A stretch of DNA of 64,000 nt, from contig AP025067.1 of NCBI GenBank assembly GCA_036186865.1, forward strand, positions 28,183,043 through 28,247,042, read 5' to 3'. The notes beneath the pieces are model-generated. The model saw nothing but the letters and a program-made list of their open reading frames with translations, made no database searches and was not told where the DNA came from. The position numbers and the translations under genes were made by a program. Position 1 is the stretch's first letter. Each line of letters starts with the position of its first letter. Shown here one piece after another: positions 44,945-60,850 of the stretch. The DNA is from Eustoma russellianum. Taxonomy: Eukaryota > Streptophyta > Magnoliopsida > Gentianales > Gentianaceae.

Positions 44945-45060
44945 AAGTGTTTTCGGCACATTAGACTTCCACATCTGCATAAAGTTCAAAAAGATATTAG
45001 ATCGCCTCGGAATCTGATGTACGCGACCTTATCTACACTTTGTGCATTAACTCATTTCAG
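44945..45060 (-). repeat. Au-like SINE fragment
   Basis: The minus strand has GCACAAAGTGTAGATAAGGTC followed by GCGTACATCAGATTCC, the 3' half of the Au family. It is interrupted before the B box. Confidence 0.65.
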
Positions 45061-45264
45061 AACAACCGCGGTTACCTAATATCCCATTGACATTTTAGCC
45101 GTCCAGCCCAAAGGGCCCAAGCATAGGCCGATAACCTTCACTCTCACATGTTTACAGCCCGTTGCCTTTTTCCATTAAATAATTCTAGAGATACACTAGT
45201 TCTATACCTTTGGTTTTTTCCTTCATTTTTGAAGGGAAAAAACCGTATATTTGCAATGATAAGA

Positions 45265-45515
45265 GTGAATGACACATCATTCCTTCACTTTAGAATATGA
45301 TGGATTAAAACACGATGATTCACTAAATTGGCTACGCTTATTATATTATGAAGTAGTAGTTGATCGACACAGCTTGACGCAATTTTCATTATGTGTCATC
45401 GGGAAACAACCTCTGTGTGTTTCTAACACATGGGTATGGTTGCGTACATCCGGTCTTTCTATACCTTGTCATAGACGTAAACTTATAAAGGAATGGATAA
45501 TGATGTTGTTGTTTT
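45265..45515 (+). repeat. SINE family D, well-preserved copy
   Basis: GAATATGATGGATTAAAACA, AGTTGATCGACACAGCTTGA, CAATTTTCATTATGTGTCATC, CGGGAAACAACCTCTGTGTG and GGTTGCGTACATCCGG occur in order. The copy ends AATGATGTTGTTGTTTTT. Confidence 0.78.
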
Positions 45516-45784
45516 TATTAGGAGTAAGGTGCCTGTCTATTAGTTGACAATGTTAGACTTGGATAATCAAACAACTTATGTATAAGGTGTGCAACCACCC
45601 CTATATATATCAGCTACCATTTATGTGGATCATGATTATTAGAATGGCGTTTCCATTCACCCAAAAAAAATGTAGCTCATGCTTTTAAAATCATTTATCT
45701 AATGGAGTAGATTAAAAAAATTAGATAAATTAACACGTGAATCATCATTTCTCTAATGGTAAATCATTCTTTTAAAGTATTTGT

Positions 45785-45935
45785 TATCGGCTCAATTGAA
45801 TTTTCATTATAGGTCATCGACTCATCGGGAAACAACTTCTGTGTATTTATAACACATGAGTATGGTTGCGTACATCTGACTCTCTATATCTCGCTATAGA
45901 CAGAAGCCTCTAAAACAATAGAGTAATGTTGTTGA
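45785..45935 (+). repeat. SINE family D fragment
   Basis: Only the 3' half is present (TTTTCATTATAGGTCATCG, CAACTTCTGTGTATTTATAA, GTTGCGTACATCTGACTC), ending AATGTTGTTGATATC. It contains a small internal duplication of GACTCATCGG-like sequence. Confidence 0.65.
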
Positions 45936-46207
45936 TATCGGCTCAATTGAAAGAATTTCAAATTTGCCCACTCTTAAGATATGTAGCGAATAAAACAATA
46001 TCTAATCGTCCCTGATATTGTTATGTGATCGGCTTTGTGAAATTGAGGAACATGATTCTTTTAGACAAACTTCGTATCATACTCTTGTTTACACGACCAA
46101 ATAACTATATTTACTTTTTTTTTCTACTGGAACTATATTTAATGTTTGGAATGGGTAAAATTAAATAAAATGAACGTTTGCGTATTAAACTAACCAACTT
46201 GGGCGAT

Positions 46208-46250
46208 GTGTGTGTGTGTATAGTGCGTGTGTGTGTGTGTATATATATAG
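46208..46250. repeat. (GT)n microsatellite
   Basis: Two GT runs separated by ATAGTGC lead into an AT run. The Mutator-like element begins three bases later. Confidence 0.9.
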
Positions 46251-46512
46251 ACAGGGTTAATTGCACCTGGTATCCATTGTTTTCCACGAAGTTTTAAGTA
46301 GCATCCAATGTTTCATGAAACACACTTGGCATCCAGACTTATAGGGTTAATAGGCACCTGGCATCCGGATGACCTGCTGGTCGACCGTTGACCGCTGAAA
46401 TCGACTTTTGACCGGACTTAACCATACTTTTAACCCTAGTTTAACCAAGGTTGACTATTTTACCTTCAAAATTAAAGAAAAAACAAAATCAAAAACTCTT
46501 TTCATCCCTTCT

Positions 46513-46602
46513 TAAAGCCAGCTCTGCTTTAAGAGCTTTAAGCTGAGACAAAAGCTCTGCCTTTGTCTTCTGCCTTAGCTCGTGTACCTTGATCCTTGCC
46601 AT
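46513..46602 (-). pseudogene. RPL35: Captured 60S ribosomal protein L35 fragment (first 30 codons)
   Basis: From ATG at 46602 the minus strand encodes [18 protein letters not shown], then [12 protein letters not shown]. This is the N-terminus of plant cytosolic uL29/RPL35, an rRNA-binding protein of the large subunit. Homology ends sharply at 46513, where the next codons (RRDEK) leave the family. The remaining ~90 residues are absent. The reading has no stop and stays close to the family, so capture may be recent. Confidence 0.88.
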
Positions 46603-46675
46603 GGCCGCTGCTTCTGATCTGAGTGTTTTAAACGGCTCCTTTTGAACACCTCAACTCATGGCAAGCTAAGTCCTT

Positions 46676-46786
46676 TTATCTTCCCTCCATTTCTTCTCTG
46701 CAACTCCTTCCTTCTTCCCACCACCAAAACTTTGTACCTTCGGGATCTACTTTCTCCGGAGGTTGTCCGTCGCCGGCGTGATTCAT
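46676..46786 (-). other. Short open stretch upstream of the RPL35 fragment
   Basis: A 36-codon minus-strand reading begins MNHAGDGQPPEKVDPEGTKF and contains FWWWEEGR. It lies 74 bp upstream of the RPL35 start on the same strand. I do not recognise it; it could be a second captured exon or chance. Confidence 0.3.
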
Positions 46787-47614
46787 GGAGTCAGCACTTT
46801 AGATGGAGGTGACAGATGTGGAACAATGGTCTTTGGCTGTGGTGTGCGATCTGTGGAATAATGAGTGGAAGCAAGAAGATAAAAGACAGAAGACGATGTG
46901 CTGGGAAAATTTCCAGAAATACAGAAGGCTCCCCCACTTTGCTATTTTCTATATAAAGGCTCTCCTAGCATCTTCATAGTTATTTTCATTTTATCTCCAC
47001 AAATCTTCACCCAAGATCTTATAAATCGACTTTAATCAATCCATTTCTGTTAAACCAATTAATTTCTTTTCCTGAATTTGATGGTTTCATTTCTCGATAA
47101 ATAATCTGAAAACGGGTTATCCGAATCAGAACCGGGTTGAATGACAAACCCGTTTTTGTTAGGTGAGAACCGGGTTGAATGACAAACCCGTTTTTCTAAG
47201 AAGAATCAAGACTGAATTGCAAAGTTGAAGTAAACTTGAGGAGGTAAAAAGTGAAAAAAATCATTGGACTTCATTTCAGTACAAAATTGGTAAGAAAATG
47301 CCAAAAGGAATTGAACTGAATGGCGATAACCCAGAACAAGAACTCCAGAAAAACTGTTGAATTCATGTGGAAGCAATGGAGGGAAGATGAAATTAACCAG
47401 GGTTGGGAAAAGTTTGGCGCCACTTGGGGAAAAGTGAAGAAAAAAAGGAAATTTCATAAAAACCGCCTACAGCAGGTCATTTCCCGGTTGCCGGATGCCA
47501 GGTGCCTATTAACCCTATAAGTCTGGATGCCAAGTGTGTTTCATGAAACATTGGATGCTACTTAAAACTTCGTGGAAAACAATGGATACCAGGTGCAATT
47601 AACCCTATATAGAC

Positions 47615-48421
47615 ACACACACATGTTTTGTTACTAACTCGCCATGGAAGTTTGTACAACTTACCACAAGGGCAAAAGAGTATTTTTGAGCTTTTGCAGA
47701 GCAATATCTTATGAAGAATATCTATATTAATGAAAGGACATAGTTGGAGTATTACTACACCTTATGTGGAATATTTGGCTCTCAAAGATATTTTGGTCAT
47801 TTAGGAGACAAAAGCATTTTGGTCATTTACACAAATTTATTTTTTGTGTAATGCTAAAAATGTTTACTATATAGGTCTTGTATATATGGTATTCATGGTC
47901 TTCATGGTGTTCTTGGTGTTCATGGACTTTATATCTATATCAACCATAAATATGTTATGGTTTTCGTTTTTCTCGGGTTTCTTATATTGTGACATTTATT
48001 TTATAACATTATATGGTCATGATGGTATTCTTGTACACATTAATTGGGACTTCTCCTTTGTTATTTTTGGTTGAATATTGGTCAAATTGTTGAAAAACAA
48101 CCGGTCACACTTGAAGGAGAGAAAAAGAGAAGTAGTTTTGATCATATGGTGATGATTACGAGGCAATCTCTCTTCACCATTCCAGCCATGGTTGTCAGAC
48201 TTTCTACTCATTTTTAAACATTAAAAACGTCCATTTATGTATGAGTGAGGCGGACAAATCAGATTTCAACATATATGCAAGACTACACCACATGGACCAA
48301 CAAAAACACTCCTAGATGACATGTTGGCAACGAGTTACATACTTGGCATCAATGATGGCATAAATCTTACTTTTTGAAGCTGAATAACAATTGATTTGGT
48401 CATCTATTATCCATCCCAAAT
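47615..48421. other. AT-rich intergenic DNA, nothing recognised
   Basis: About 800 bp with a few short ORFs (one built from TTCATGGT repeats) and no recognisable domain or repeat end. Confidence 0.45.
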
Positions 48422-49277
48422 TGTTGAAATGGTTGAGCAAAAGGTGGAGAAAGAAGTGGCTATCTAAACCACTTGATTTTTCAGAAAATTCCTGCAGAAT
48501 TTTTCAGCATATAGATAAGAGTTAAAGTGTTCCAATCACAGCTCTTGAAGGTGTCAACTATGCAAGGTGGTGGTAATCCAATCAAGTGAAGACAAGTAAG
48601 ACTGATGATATTGGAGGTGACATGTGGGAATCCTACTCACATAAGGGGCTACTCACACCTATAAATAGGAGTAGAGTTGAAGAAGGAAGAGTACAACAAA
48701 AACAACAACAAACACAACACTTGAAGCTTTTCTCTTCCTTATTTCTTCTCCTTTCTTGTTCTTCACATTTGAAGCTGAAGGTGTATTGTCTTAAGTTGTT
48801 TATTTGATACATTCACCTCTTGTGATCATAAACATTGTAATTCATTAGTCATTCTATAAGGCTATATCGATAGGTGGTGAGTTGAATACGTTCTTGTGTT
48901 GTAAGGTGTTGTGGTTAAATCTTGATTAGGGTTGGTGTATAACCTTAGAATCAAGTATTTTGGAAGTTGTAAGGTGTTCATCACATAGTGAAAATCCAAA
49001 GAAAGATGTTTCCTGGGACTGGAGTAGGTCACATGGACCGAACTATGATAATTCTTGGTGTCTTTGTCTTCTTTACTTTTCTGCCTATTTTTTTTACAGT
49101 TTCTGCACTCCACTTTGCACGACTGTTTTAAATAGCAAAACATTTTTAAAATCTTTGATTTCCGGTGACAATAAACTTCAAATTGTTAGTTTTCATTTGC
49201 AATAAGAATCATTGGATTTGAGCAAAGGAAAGTTGGTTTTTCAGTCTTTGAAATATTATTGCTACATTCAACCAACA
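48422..49277 (+). repeat. LTR-like promoter region, possible solo LTR
   Basis: TGTTGAAATGG at the left and TTCAACCAACA at the right give a TGTTG...CAACA frame of 856 bp. A strong TATA box (ACCTATAAATAGG, about 48657) is followed by a CT-rich leader, as in Copia LTRs. No coding domain is attached and no perfect target duplication was found, so both boundaries are tentative. Confidence 0.4.
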
Positions 49278-50332
49278 AATTGACCAGTTCTCAAGAAACA
49301 TGCATCTTCACCATATTAAGCACAATTTCTGGTCAAGGCCTTTAGATAATATAAACTTAGACATCTTAAGGGTTATTTTGACACAAGAATCGACCTTTTT
49401 GGCTTAGTATATAAGAAGTTATAGTCTTTCAAAGTTTGCTAACTTTATGTCCAAAACAGTTTAGATTGACCATATGAACTTTTACACATGTTTGAATGGT
49501 CAAACGTTTTTTTGATTTTTGCCCAATTTGAGACAGTGAACGTAACTCTTTGAAGTTAATTTCTAAAAAGTTTCATAAGTTTTCGAGTTGTGTACTGTAT
49601 ACAGTAAATTTTTTTTAAAAACGGGTATTGATTCTAGAAATTTTCAGAGTCAGACTTGAGGGGATTTTTCAAAAGGAAAAGATTAGTGTAATTTCCACTA
49701 ATCAATGTTCGCCCTACTCTAGTGGTGTTTGTGCAGGTATTACGGTCCATCACATATAAATAACTTAACATATATCCATGTAAATAACTTGAAATGTTAC
49801 ATGGTATTTTTTTTTAATCTTCAATACATCTCTTTAGCATGGTATAATCATTTTTCATAAATAATATCATTATGTTAAGAATATGGAGTATATTGTGGAT
49901 GACCAAGTTACCGACTTATTGTAGAGCTTCAGAAGATTGTGAAAAACATATTGGTACAGTGAAATATCCTGCCTACCGATTATTCGCGTACATGAATAAA
50001 TTAGTAAAATATACAAATATCTTCAAATCGACCGCCACGATAAGGGAAAAAACTAATCCTAATTGACTTTTTAATATATTTTAAATCACTCACGTTTAAA
50101 AGTCAACTAGAATAATATTTTTAGGACGAAGAGATTATTAGTTTTATAGTAAATAACGATAAAATTAATACATACTAAATAAAAGAAAAATCATTAAAAT
50201 ATGTGTCTATGAACGGAATTAAACCAAAAAAACCATAAAATATAAACTTGTAATGACAATTATACTCTTTTCTTTTTGTTTTTTTTGAGGGAATGAAAAC
50301 AATACTTAATGTTGGTATAAATATATCGATTG
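49278..50332. other. AT-rich intergenic DNA, nothing recognised
   Basis: About 1 kb without coding signal or recognisable repeats. Confidence 0.5.
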
Positions 50333-50489
50333 GGATCCTCTGAGCCCCCTCCCCGTGACCGCCCGCCATGTGGCAGCAGGAAGGGGTGGTGAGGCTAGGT
50401 GCGGATGACCTCCACCTAGTCTCACCACCCCCTGCTGCCACGTGGCAGGGGTCGTGAAGGGGGTGAGGCAATAGGCGGTCAGTGGATCC
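50333..50489. mobile_element. Foldback MITE (GGATCCTC family), copy 2
   Basis: This 157-bp near-palindrome starts GGATCCTCTGAG and ends CAGTGGATCC. The arms contain CCGCCATGTGGCAGCAGG and CCTGCTGCCACGTGGC, with GTGGTGAGGCTAGGTG pairing to CACCTAGTCTCACCAC. It is the best preserved of three copies and has no coding potential. Confidence 0.85.
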
Positions 50490-50589
50490 GTTCCCTAATT
50501 ATATCTACTTTATATTAACCTCCCTCTCCCGCTACTTTTCTAACCTACTCGAATATACCAGGCAGTACTGGGTCAAATGAAGCAACCAT

Positions 50590-51300
50590 GGTATCCGCAG
50601 GACCACATAGATCGATCAATGGAAAGAAGAATAATGGTGATTTGGAGTTTAAGAAAGCAAGAATAACTTGGAGCAGGACCACATAGATCGATCAATGTAC
50701 ACTTCGATCGATCGATGTAATTGATAGAAGTGACATGGATCGATCCAAGTGGCCTAAAAATGAAGCTGAGTATTCTGTTAGACATAGCACATAGATCGGT
50801 GACATAGATCGATCGATGTACCCTGGGTGCAAAGTTGAAACTCAATGTCCAAAATAGATCGATCACATCGATCGATTGATCGATGTGACTTCGATCGGTA
50901 CATAGATCAATCGAAGTGGTTTGGATGAAAATTGGAACTCTCTGTGAGACATCGATTGATCTCGATGTGCTCGACAGATGTGACTCTTCATCTAAAGTTG
51001 CAACTTATTCTCCAAGTGACATGCCCAATCACCATGCAACGGTTAGAAACATCTGAAATGAAGTTCAAGAGACTATAAAAAGGTTATTGCAACACATTTC
51101 AAGATATCTTGATTATAAGTTTATTCTAGCATTCAAAGTTCTTCTTTCTACTCATAACCACTCTTAATTTGAAAGTTCATTTGGTTTCTTTCCTTATTGC
51201 TCATGATTGAAACTTGTTGGTTGTTGTATCCTAAGAGAAACTTACCTATAACCCTGCAACAAGTGGGCACAAATATTCCTTACGGATAGTATTTATACAT
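50590..51300 (+). repeat. LTR-like region with ATCGATCGAT-rich upstream block
   Basis: From 50605 to 50970 the sequence repeats CATAGATCGATC and CTTCGATCGATCGATGT motifs, strikingly like the block in the Copia LTRs at 7966-8150 and 14172-14395. About 100 bp later comes a TATA box (GACTATAAAAAGG, 51071) and a T-rich leader. The promoter order resembles an LTR, but I could not define ends, a duplication or an internal region. Confidence 0.45.
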
Positions 51301-51714
51301 GTCTCAAACTATCAAATTACTCCTCTTTGTTCTTGTATCCATTTTTTAACAGTATTTTATTTATTGATCTTGATCCAGCGATAGAATTTTTGACAATTCA
51401 CATGTACTTCTTGTGAAATGATGGTCAAATCGTACATGATGATAGTGTGCTAAACATATATGTATATATATAAAATTTGGCCGTCTAAAAGATAACGTTC
51501 GATATTGTGAAGACACTATGCCGCAATATTTTTAGGGGAGGAAAAAGTGGTTGGCAGTTGCATTTTGATTCCTTTTATATTCATTTGACATTCAGTTTCG
51601 ATCACATTTTGATGGAAAAAGACCATTTACACATCATCTATCTCATATGAGCGGAATCATATCATGCGTATTGGTTTGACATCGTTTAAATACAGATTAC
51701 ATGATTTCACACAA

Positions 51715-52500
51715 TTAATATTAGTCGCAGAAAGTATGAGACTGGAGCAGTGAAGAGCTGTTTTAGAGAGAAAAGACTTAAACATTAGTCGTTCTAAGAT
51801 CAAAGATCTGCACTGCGACTTCAGCGGTGTAGCAGACAGTGAGGATAGCCAGCTCACCCTCGATGGTCAAGTGGTACCACATGTAAGTAAGTTTAAGTAC
51901 CTATGATCATTTGTGCAGCAGAATGGCGATATAGATAATGATGTAGCACATCGAGTTCAAGCAGGCTGGTGTAGATGGAGGGCGGCCTCAAGGGTGCTGT
52001 GTGACAAAAATTTCTCAACTAAATTAAAGGGAAAATTTTATAGGGTGGTAGTGCGACCGGCAATGCTATATGGGATAGACTGCTGGGTCATCAAAAGGGC
52101 ACAATTACAGAAGATGGAAGTGACAGAGATGAAGATGTTGAGGTGGATGTGTGGGCATACAAGGCTAGACCGGATCAAAAACGGGGTGTTTCGAGAAAGG
52201 TTAGGCATGGCTGGTATAGCCGATAAGATAAAGGAGGAAAGAATGAGATGGTTTGGGCATGTCAAGCGGAAACAAACAACGACGTCGGTCAGAGCAATTG
52301 AAAGCCTCATTGTAGAGGAGAACAGGAGTAAAGGCAGGCCCAAACTGACTTGAGATGAGCAGATTAGACACGATCTACTAGATTTGCATCTCTCTAAGGA
52401 CATGGTCCATGATAGGAGTTCATGGAGACATAAGATTAAGGTTAACAAGGTATATGTCATATATAGGGACACTTTAGATTAGGGACATAGATAGGCGTAG
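51715..52500 (+). pseudogene. RTE-type LINE reverse transcriptase, C-terminal remnant
   Basis: The plus strand reads LNISRSKIKDLHCDFSGVAD, QLTLDGQVVPHVSKFKYL, a stop (TGA at 51904), and then 146 codons with GWCRWRAASRVLCDK, YRVVVRPAMLYGIDCWVIK and MRWFGHVKRKQTTTSVRAIE, the C-terminal part of plant RTE/BovB-like LINE polymerases. A second stop follows RPKLT (TGA, 52351), after which the frame continues to VYVIYRDTLD (52479). The endonuclease and RT core are absent. Confidence 0.88.
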
Positions 52501-52830
52501 ACACTATCTACGTTTTAGGTTGACTTTCCACTTGGTTGCGTATGTTATACCGTTGTTTTGCATTATATGTACATATACATGTGATGTGTATTTTAATATC
52601 GAAAGTCTTTTCTTTGTATTTCATGAATTTCCTCACTAACACTCTAGTACATCATATCTCTATTATTATGTCATTTATGCAGGTACATATAGAGCCGGGG
52701 GTCTCACTGGAAGCAGACCCTCTATCTCTTGGGATAGAGGTATTGTCTGCCTACCACTTATCCTCTCCAGACCCTAGCGATAGCTTTTGTTGTCGTTGGG
52801 ATATACTGGATCCGGATGATGATGATGATT
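52501..52830 (+). repeat. 3' tail of the RTE LINE with (GAT)n end
   Basis: Directly after the RT stop comes TATATGTACATATACATGTG, ... GTCATTTATGCAGGTACATA, CGGGGGTCTCACTGGAAGC, GATAGAGGTATTGTCTGCC and GTCGTTGGGATATACTGG, ending GGATGATGATGATGAT. Copies of this tail without RT lie at 6600, 7160/14698, 17820, 20190, 22430, 22570 and 60305, so this is the source type for those short repeats. Confidence 0.85.
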
Positions 52831-53340
52831 ACATATCCTCCCTATTTTTATATTATCACTCACCGAAAAAGATCAACCATCACATCATCTATCAAGCCTT
52901 TAATCATATTACGTGAGATTATACTATGTGTCAAATAATCTACTAGGTGAGAAATACTAATCCATATTATAATATCTTAACTAGTGTAACGGAAAATGTG
53001 ACAGTATATCTCACTGATCTTATTCACTCATAGTTTTCACAAAGAATTCTCTAATCATGACATAACAAGATCCACTTTGCATCATATCTAATAGATTATC
53101 GGCTTTCTTTATATCTAAGGTATGTTCTTTACATATATATATTTTATATTTTTGACTCTATAAGCTCCTCAATAATCTATTTTATTTTATACTTTTGTAC
53201 AACATAAAAAAATAACTTTGTATAAAAAGTGAAATTATTTATAAAAATTAATTACATTGTGTTAGAAATTATGTGTAGGTTATTAAAATGAGTATCATAT
53301 TAAATATTTATTTAAAAATTTTAACGTTATCAAAATAAAA
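52831..53340. other. AT-rich intergenic DNA upstream of PP2A
   Basis: No coding or repeat signal. It may include distal promoter sequence of the PP2A gene. Confidence 0.5.
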
Positions 53341-53681
53341 ATAAGAAATAAAAGAGAAAAGTTAAGGGAAAGAAAACAAATGCCACCGTAGATCCTGACG
53401 TTGGTTGTTGTCGTTATTTCTCTCTCCTCCCCCCATTTCCACTTACGTTTTCCTTCATAGAGATACATACAGATAATGTGTTTACAACGATGTTCTTAAA
53501 AAAGGAAAGTTCTAAAAAAAATGTATTTGCAATGATTAAGTACATATAGTTGTACTCTTAACTTACCTGCAGATGCTTTCAGGAAAAAAGAAAAAAGGAA
53601 ACTTACCTGCAGATTTGCCTCCTTCTATTTCTGGATTTTAATGGATACTAATTTACGCTTCAAATTTTGATTCCGTAACCG

Positions 53682-53690
53682 AAACCCTAA
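53682..53690 (+). promoter_or_regulatory. Telo-box (AAACCCTAA) in the PP2A 5' region
   Basis: AAACCCTAA occurs 166 bp upstream of the PP2A start codon, followed by a CT-rich stretch. Telo-boxes are frequent near transcription starts of plant housekeeping genes. The function here is inferred from position only. Confidence 0.5.
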
Positions 53691-53855
53691 TCCTTTCTTC
53701 ACTCTCTTCGTCAAGACGTTGGTTTGATTATCCTTTTTCTTTTGAGTGAGCTTAATCGTAAGAAAGTTAAGAATTCTCGAATTGAATCGGTGGGGTTTCT
53801 TAGATCGGAGAAGGAAAAAGGGGAAGATACAAGTTTGAGAGAAAATCTGGGGAAA

Positions 53856-58371
<4,516 letters not shown>

Positions 58372-58700
58372 GCTTGCGTATCCTTAGAGATTGTAGTGCT
58401 AAATTGCCATTTGATCGCCCTAGATATGGCTCAAGGAAGTTTTGTTGTTTGCGAGTCGTCGTTACCGTCATTCTTTTGAGTTTGGTCTGGTGACTTCGAT
58501 CGTCTGATCATGATTGTACACCTAGACTCATGGGAAGACACCAATATTTTTGTCTTTTAACATCTGTATATTTTTCCCCAACGAAGGAAGCATGAAAAAC
58601 ATTGGTATCTTCTGGTATGTAACATCATAGTGGACAGCTTTTGTGTTTCTTGTCTAGTTCTGAATCTTTTTTTTTTTTTTTGGGGTGAGCGGATATGACT
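58372..58700 (+). other. Probable 3' untranslated region of the PP2A gene
   Basis: The sequence after the TGA shows no further open frame continuing the protein. No perfect AATAAA was seen; the stretch becomes T-rich near 58668. Confidence 0.5.
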
Positions 58701-58984
58701 TGTGTTGCCATGGCGGTACTTTCCAGCTGCCTTTTCTTGCCATCGTTGGCTTATTTTGAGAATCGCTGCGTGTTGGGGTGTATGTATCTCTGTCTGTTTC
58801 CGTAGCTATATGCGAAACATAATCGCGAGCAATATGTTTGATGTCTGCTTTGGCAAGGCAAACCAAGTTTTAGACAACGCAGACGTGTCCTGAAACGTTG
58901 CTAAAAACATGAACATTGTTAAAACATGTACCGAGTATCAAACTTAAAATCTATGGATTTACAATAGAAAATATTTGGTTCCAT

Positions 58985-59147
58985 TACTGGTTCCATTGTG
59001 AAGCAGCAGTTGATTGACACAGCCTGACGTATCATTATGTGTTATTGGGAGACAACTTCTGTGTGTTTCTAAAACATGAGTATGGTTTTCATACCCCGCC
59101 ATAGGCGAGAGCTCTAAGGCAATAAGGTATTGTTGTTGTTGTTGGAT
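58985..59147 (+). repeat. SINE family D, 3' part with (TTG)n tail
   Basis: GTGAAGCAGCAGTTGATTGA, CAACTTCTGTGTGTTTCTAA and AGGTATTGTTGTTGTTGTTG are in family order. The middle GCGTACATCCGACC block is deleted. Confidence 0.7.
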
Positions 59148-59421
59148 TGGTGCAATAGAATGTTTTTATCCTATGATATCTGTGTTGACAAACTTGTGTT
59201 GGTGATTCAGCCATTATGAACAGGAAGAAGAGAAGTTGCCAAATTTTGATAGAGGAAGCTTAGCTGCCTAATCAGTAGACTTTTGTTTAAATGTGATTTT
59301 ACATAAATTCAATGTGATTTCTCAACTAATCAGCGCAAAATGCTTGCTAAATGCAATTGGCATGGGTTCTAATCACGAAAACAGCCTATTGCACAAAATG
59401 TAAGGTAATGCTGCACGTACA

Positions 59422-59490
59422 TTAGATCGCAAAGCGATCTGACTCTTCTTCGGACCCTGCGTAAATGCAAGAACTTAGTGCACCGGATGT
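59422..59490 (+). repeat. Au-like SINE 3' fragment
   Basis: CGTACATTAGATCGCAAAGC and TAAATGCAAGAACTTAGTGC match the end of the Au-like copies elsewhere in the window. Confidence 0.55.
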
Positions 59491-59993
59491 ACCAGAGCAG
59501 ACCTTTTTTGACCCTTGGACAAATATTTTGAATGGGCTTGCATGGAATTATATTAGGACGAAAGCTATAACTGTGGAAGTTGATTACGTTGCATTTTTTC
59601 ATACTAGGTTTGACTCTTGGCTTGCCTAACTTGGGAGTCTGCTGATTCATTTTTGTTTGTAAGGGCTTTACAAGCTTCTTATGTTTGGTGTTACCAAATG
59701 TTGGTTGGTGTGGAGTGTCTATGAACGTTCTCTACTCTTCCAAAGAGCGTAGTAGCAGTTTCTGTTGGATAGCTTGTACTCTTAACTGTTTAGTGTTGTT
59801 ACATCAGATTCTTGATTTGTTATGCTGAGTATATGTTCTTTAACAAGATGAGGAAAAATCTATGAGCCTTATGGCTTCTCATTTGGACTCATATATGGCG
59901 TCCTAGTTAAAAAAATGGAATACCCAACTCAGATTCTGTTCTGAATATGCATCGATATTTTGTATATGGTTTTGGGGATTTTATACTGATATT

Positions 59994-60232
59994 TTAGAGA
60001 TGGATAACCTTCTAATCATGGTTTTCGCGAGTTGCAATTTAGGGTACTGATTTATTTGATTGATTTCATGTATTATTGTGATTCGTTTTCTACACAACGG
60101 CACGTGTGATAATTTAGAGATTGAGAACTTTCTAATTATAATTTTTGCAAGTTGCAACTTAGAATAGTGATTTATTCGATTGATTTCATGTATTATGGTG
60201 ATTAGTTTTCTACACAATGACGTGTACTTGAT
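59994..60232. repeat. Tandem duplication of a ~120-bp unit
   Basis: Units 59994-60113 and 60114-60232 both run from TTAGAGATGGA/TTAGAGATTGA through TTGATTTCATGTATTAT to TTTTCTACACAA and an ACGTGT word. They differ by scattered substitutions. Confidence 0.88.
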
Positions 60233-60304
60233 GCATCAAGAAAATTTATAACGTTTCAGTTTTTTTCCGCCGCCAGACTTTTTTTTTCCTTTTTCCTTTT
60301 TTGA

Positions 60305-60640
60305 CTTTCATTACATGTACATACACACGTAATATTTTAATATCGAACGCATCTTCTTTTGTATTTTCTAAATTCCCTCATTAACACACTAACACGTCAT
60401 ATCTATATTATTATGTCATTTATACAAGTACATATAGAGTCGGGGGTCTCACTGGAAACAACATATGCGATTCATTCCCGTAATATAACACGCATAAAAC
60501 TCCTTACAGAACAAAAGCAGACTCTCTATCCCTTGGGATAGAGGTATTGTCTGTCTACCACTTACCATCCACTGACCCTAACGATAGCTTTTGTTGTCGT
60601 TGGGATATACTGGGTACGGATGATGAGGATGATGACTTTC
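60305..60640 (+). repeat. RTE LINE 3' tail with a small insertion
   Basis: It aligns with 52565-52830 from ACATGTACATACACACG to the end GGATGATGAGGATGATG. About 58 bp (60457-60514), from ACAACATATGCGATTC to CCTTACAGAACAAA, interrupt the alignment and are absent from all other copies. Confidence 0.82.
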
Positions 60641-60654
60641 ATTAGATAAATTCG

Positions 60655-60850
60655 TACTCTACAGCAATAACAATGTTACCATATTGTCTTAGAGGCTCCC
60701 GTCTATGTTGAGGTATGGAGGGTCGGATGTACGCAACTATATCTCTGTGTTAGAAACACACAGAGATTGTCTCCAATGACCCATAATGATGCGTCAAGAT
60801 ATGTAGATCAACTGTTAATTCACGGTATAATAACCACAGCCAATTCATAC
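60655..60850 (-). repeat. SINE family D copy
   Basis: The minus strand has AGTTGATCTACATATCTTGA, ATTATGGGTCATTGGAGAC, CTGTGTGTTTCTAACACAG, GTTGCGTACATCCGACCCT and ends near AACATTGTTATTGCTG. It lies directly next to the RTE tail. Confidence 0.72.

Larger units (their letters stand above)
46244..47614. mobile_element. Mutator-like element carrying a host gene fragment (Pack-MULE candidate)
   Basis: The body is 46253-47606 (1354 bp). The two ends are perfect 116-bp inverted repeats (46253-46368 and 47491-47606) starting AGGGTTAATTGCACC. TATATAGAC is repeated at 46244-46252 and 47606-47614; one T is shared with the terminal repeat, so the duplication is 8 or 9 bp. Long identical ends with an 8-9 bp duplication suit a Mutator-like element. 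No transposase is encoded. The interior contains an RPL35 fragment on the minus strand, another short open stretch, and a direct duplication of AACCGGGTTGAATGACAAAC (47127 and 47167). Confidence 0.9.

Noticed and set aside
47320..47520. 66-codon plus-strand ORF at the right end of the Mutator-like element
   Set aside because: Its last third is translated terminal inverted repeat and the rest matches no family I know.
58654..58893. ORFs on both strands 3' of PP2A
   Set aside because: They lie in the probable 3' UTR or just beyond, with no recognisable domain.
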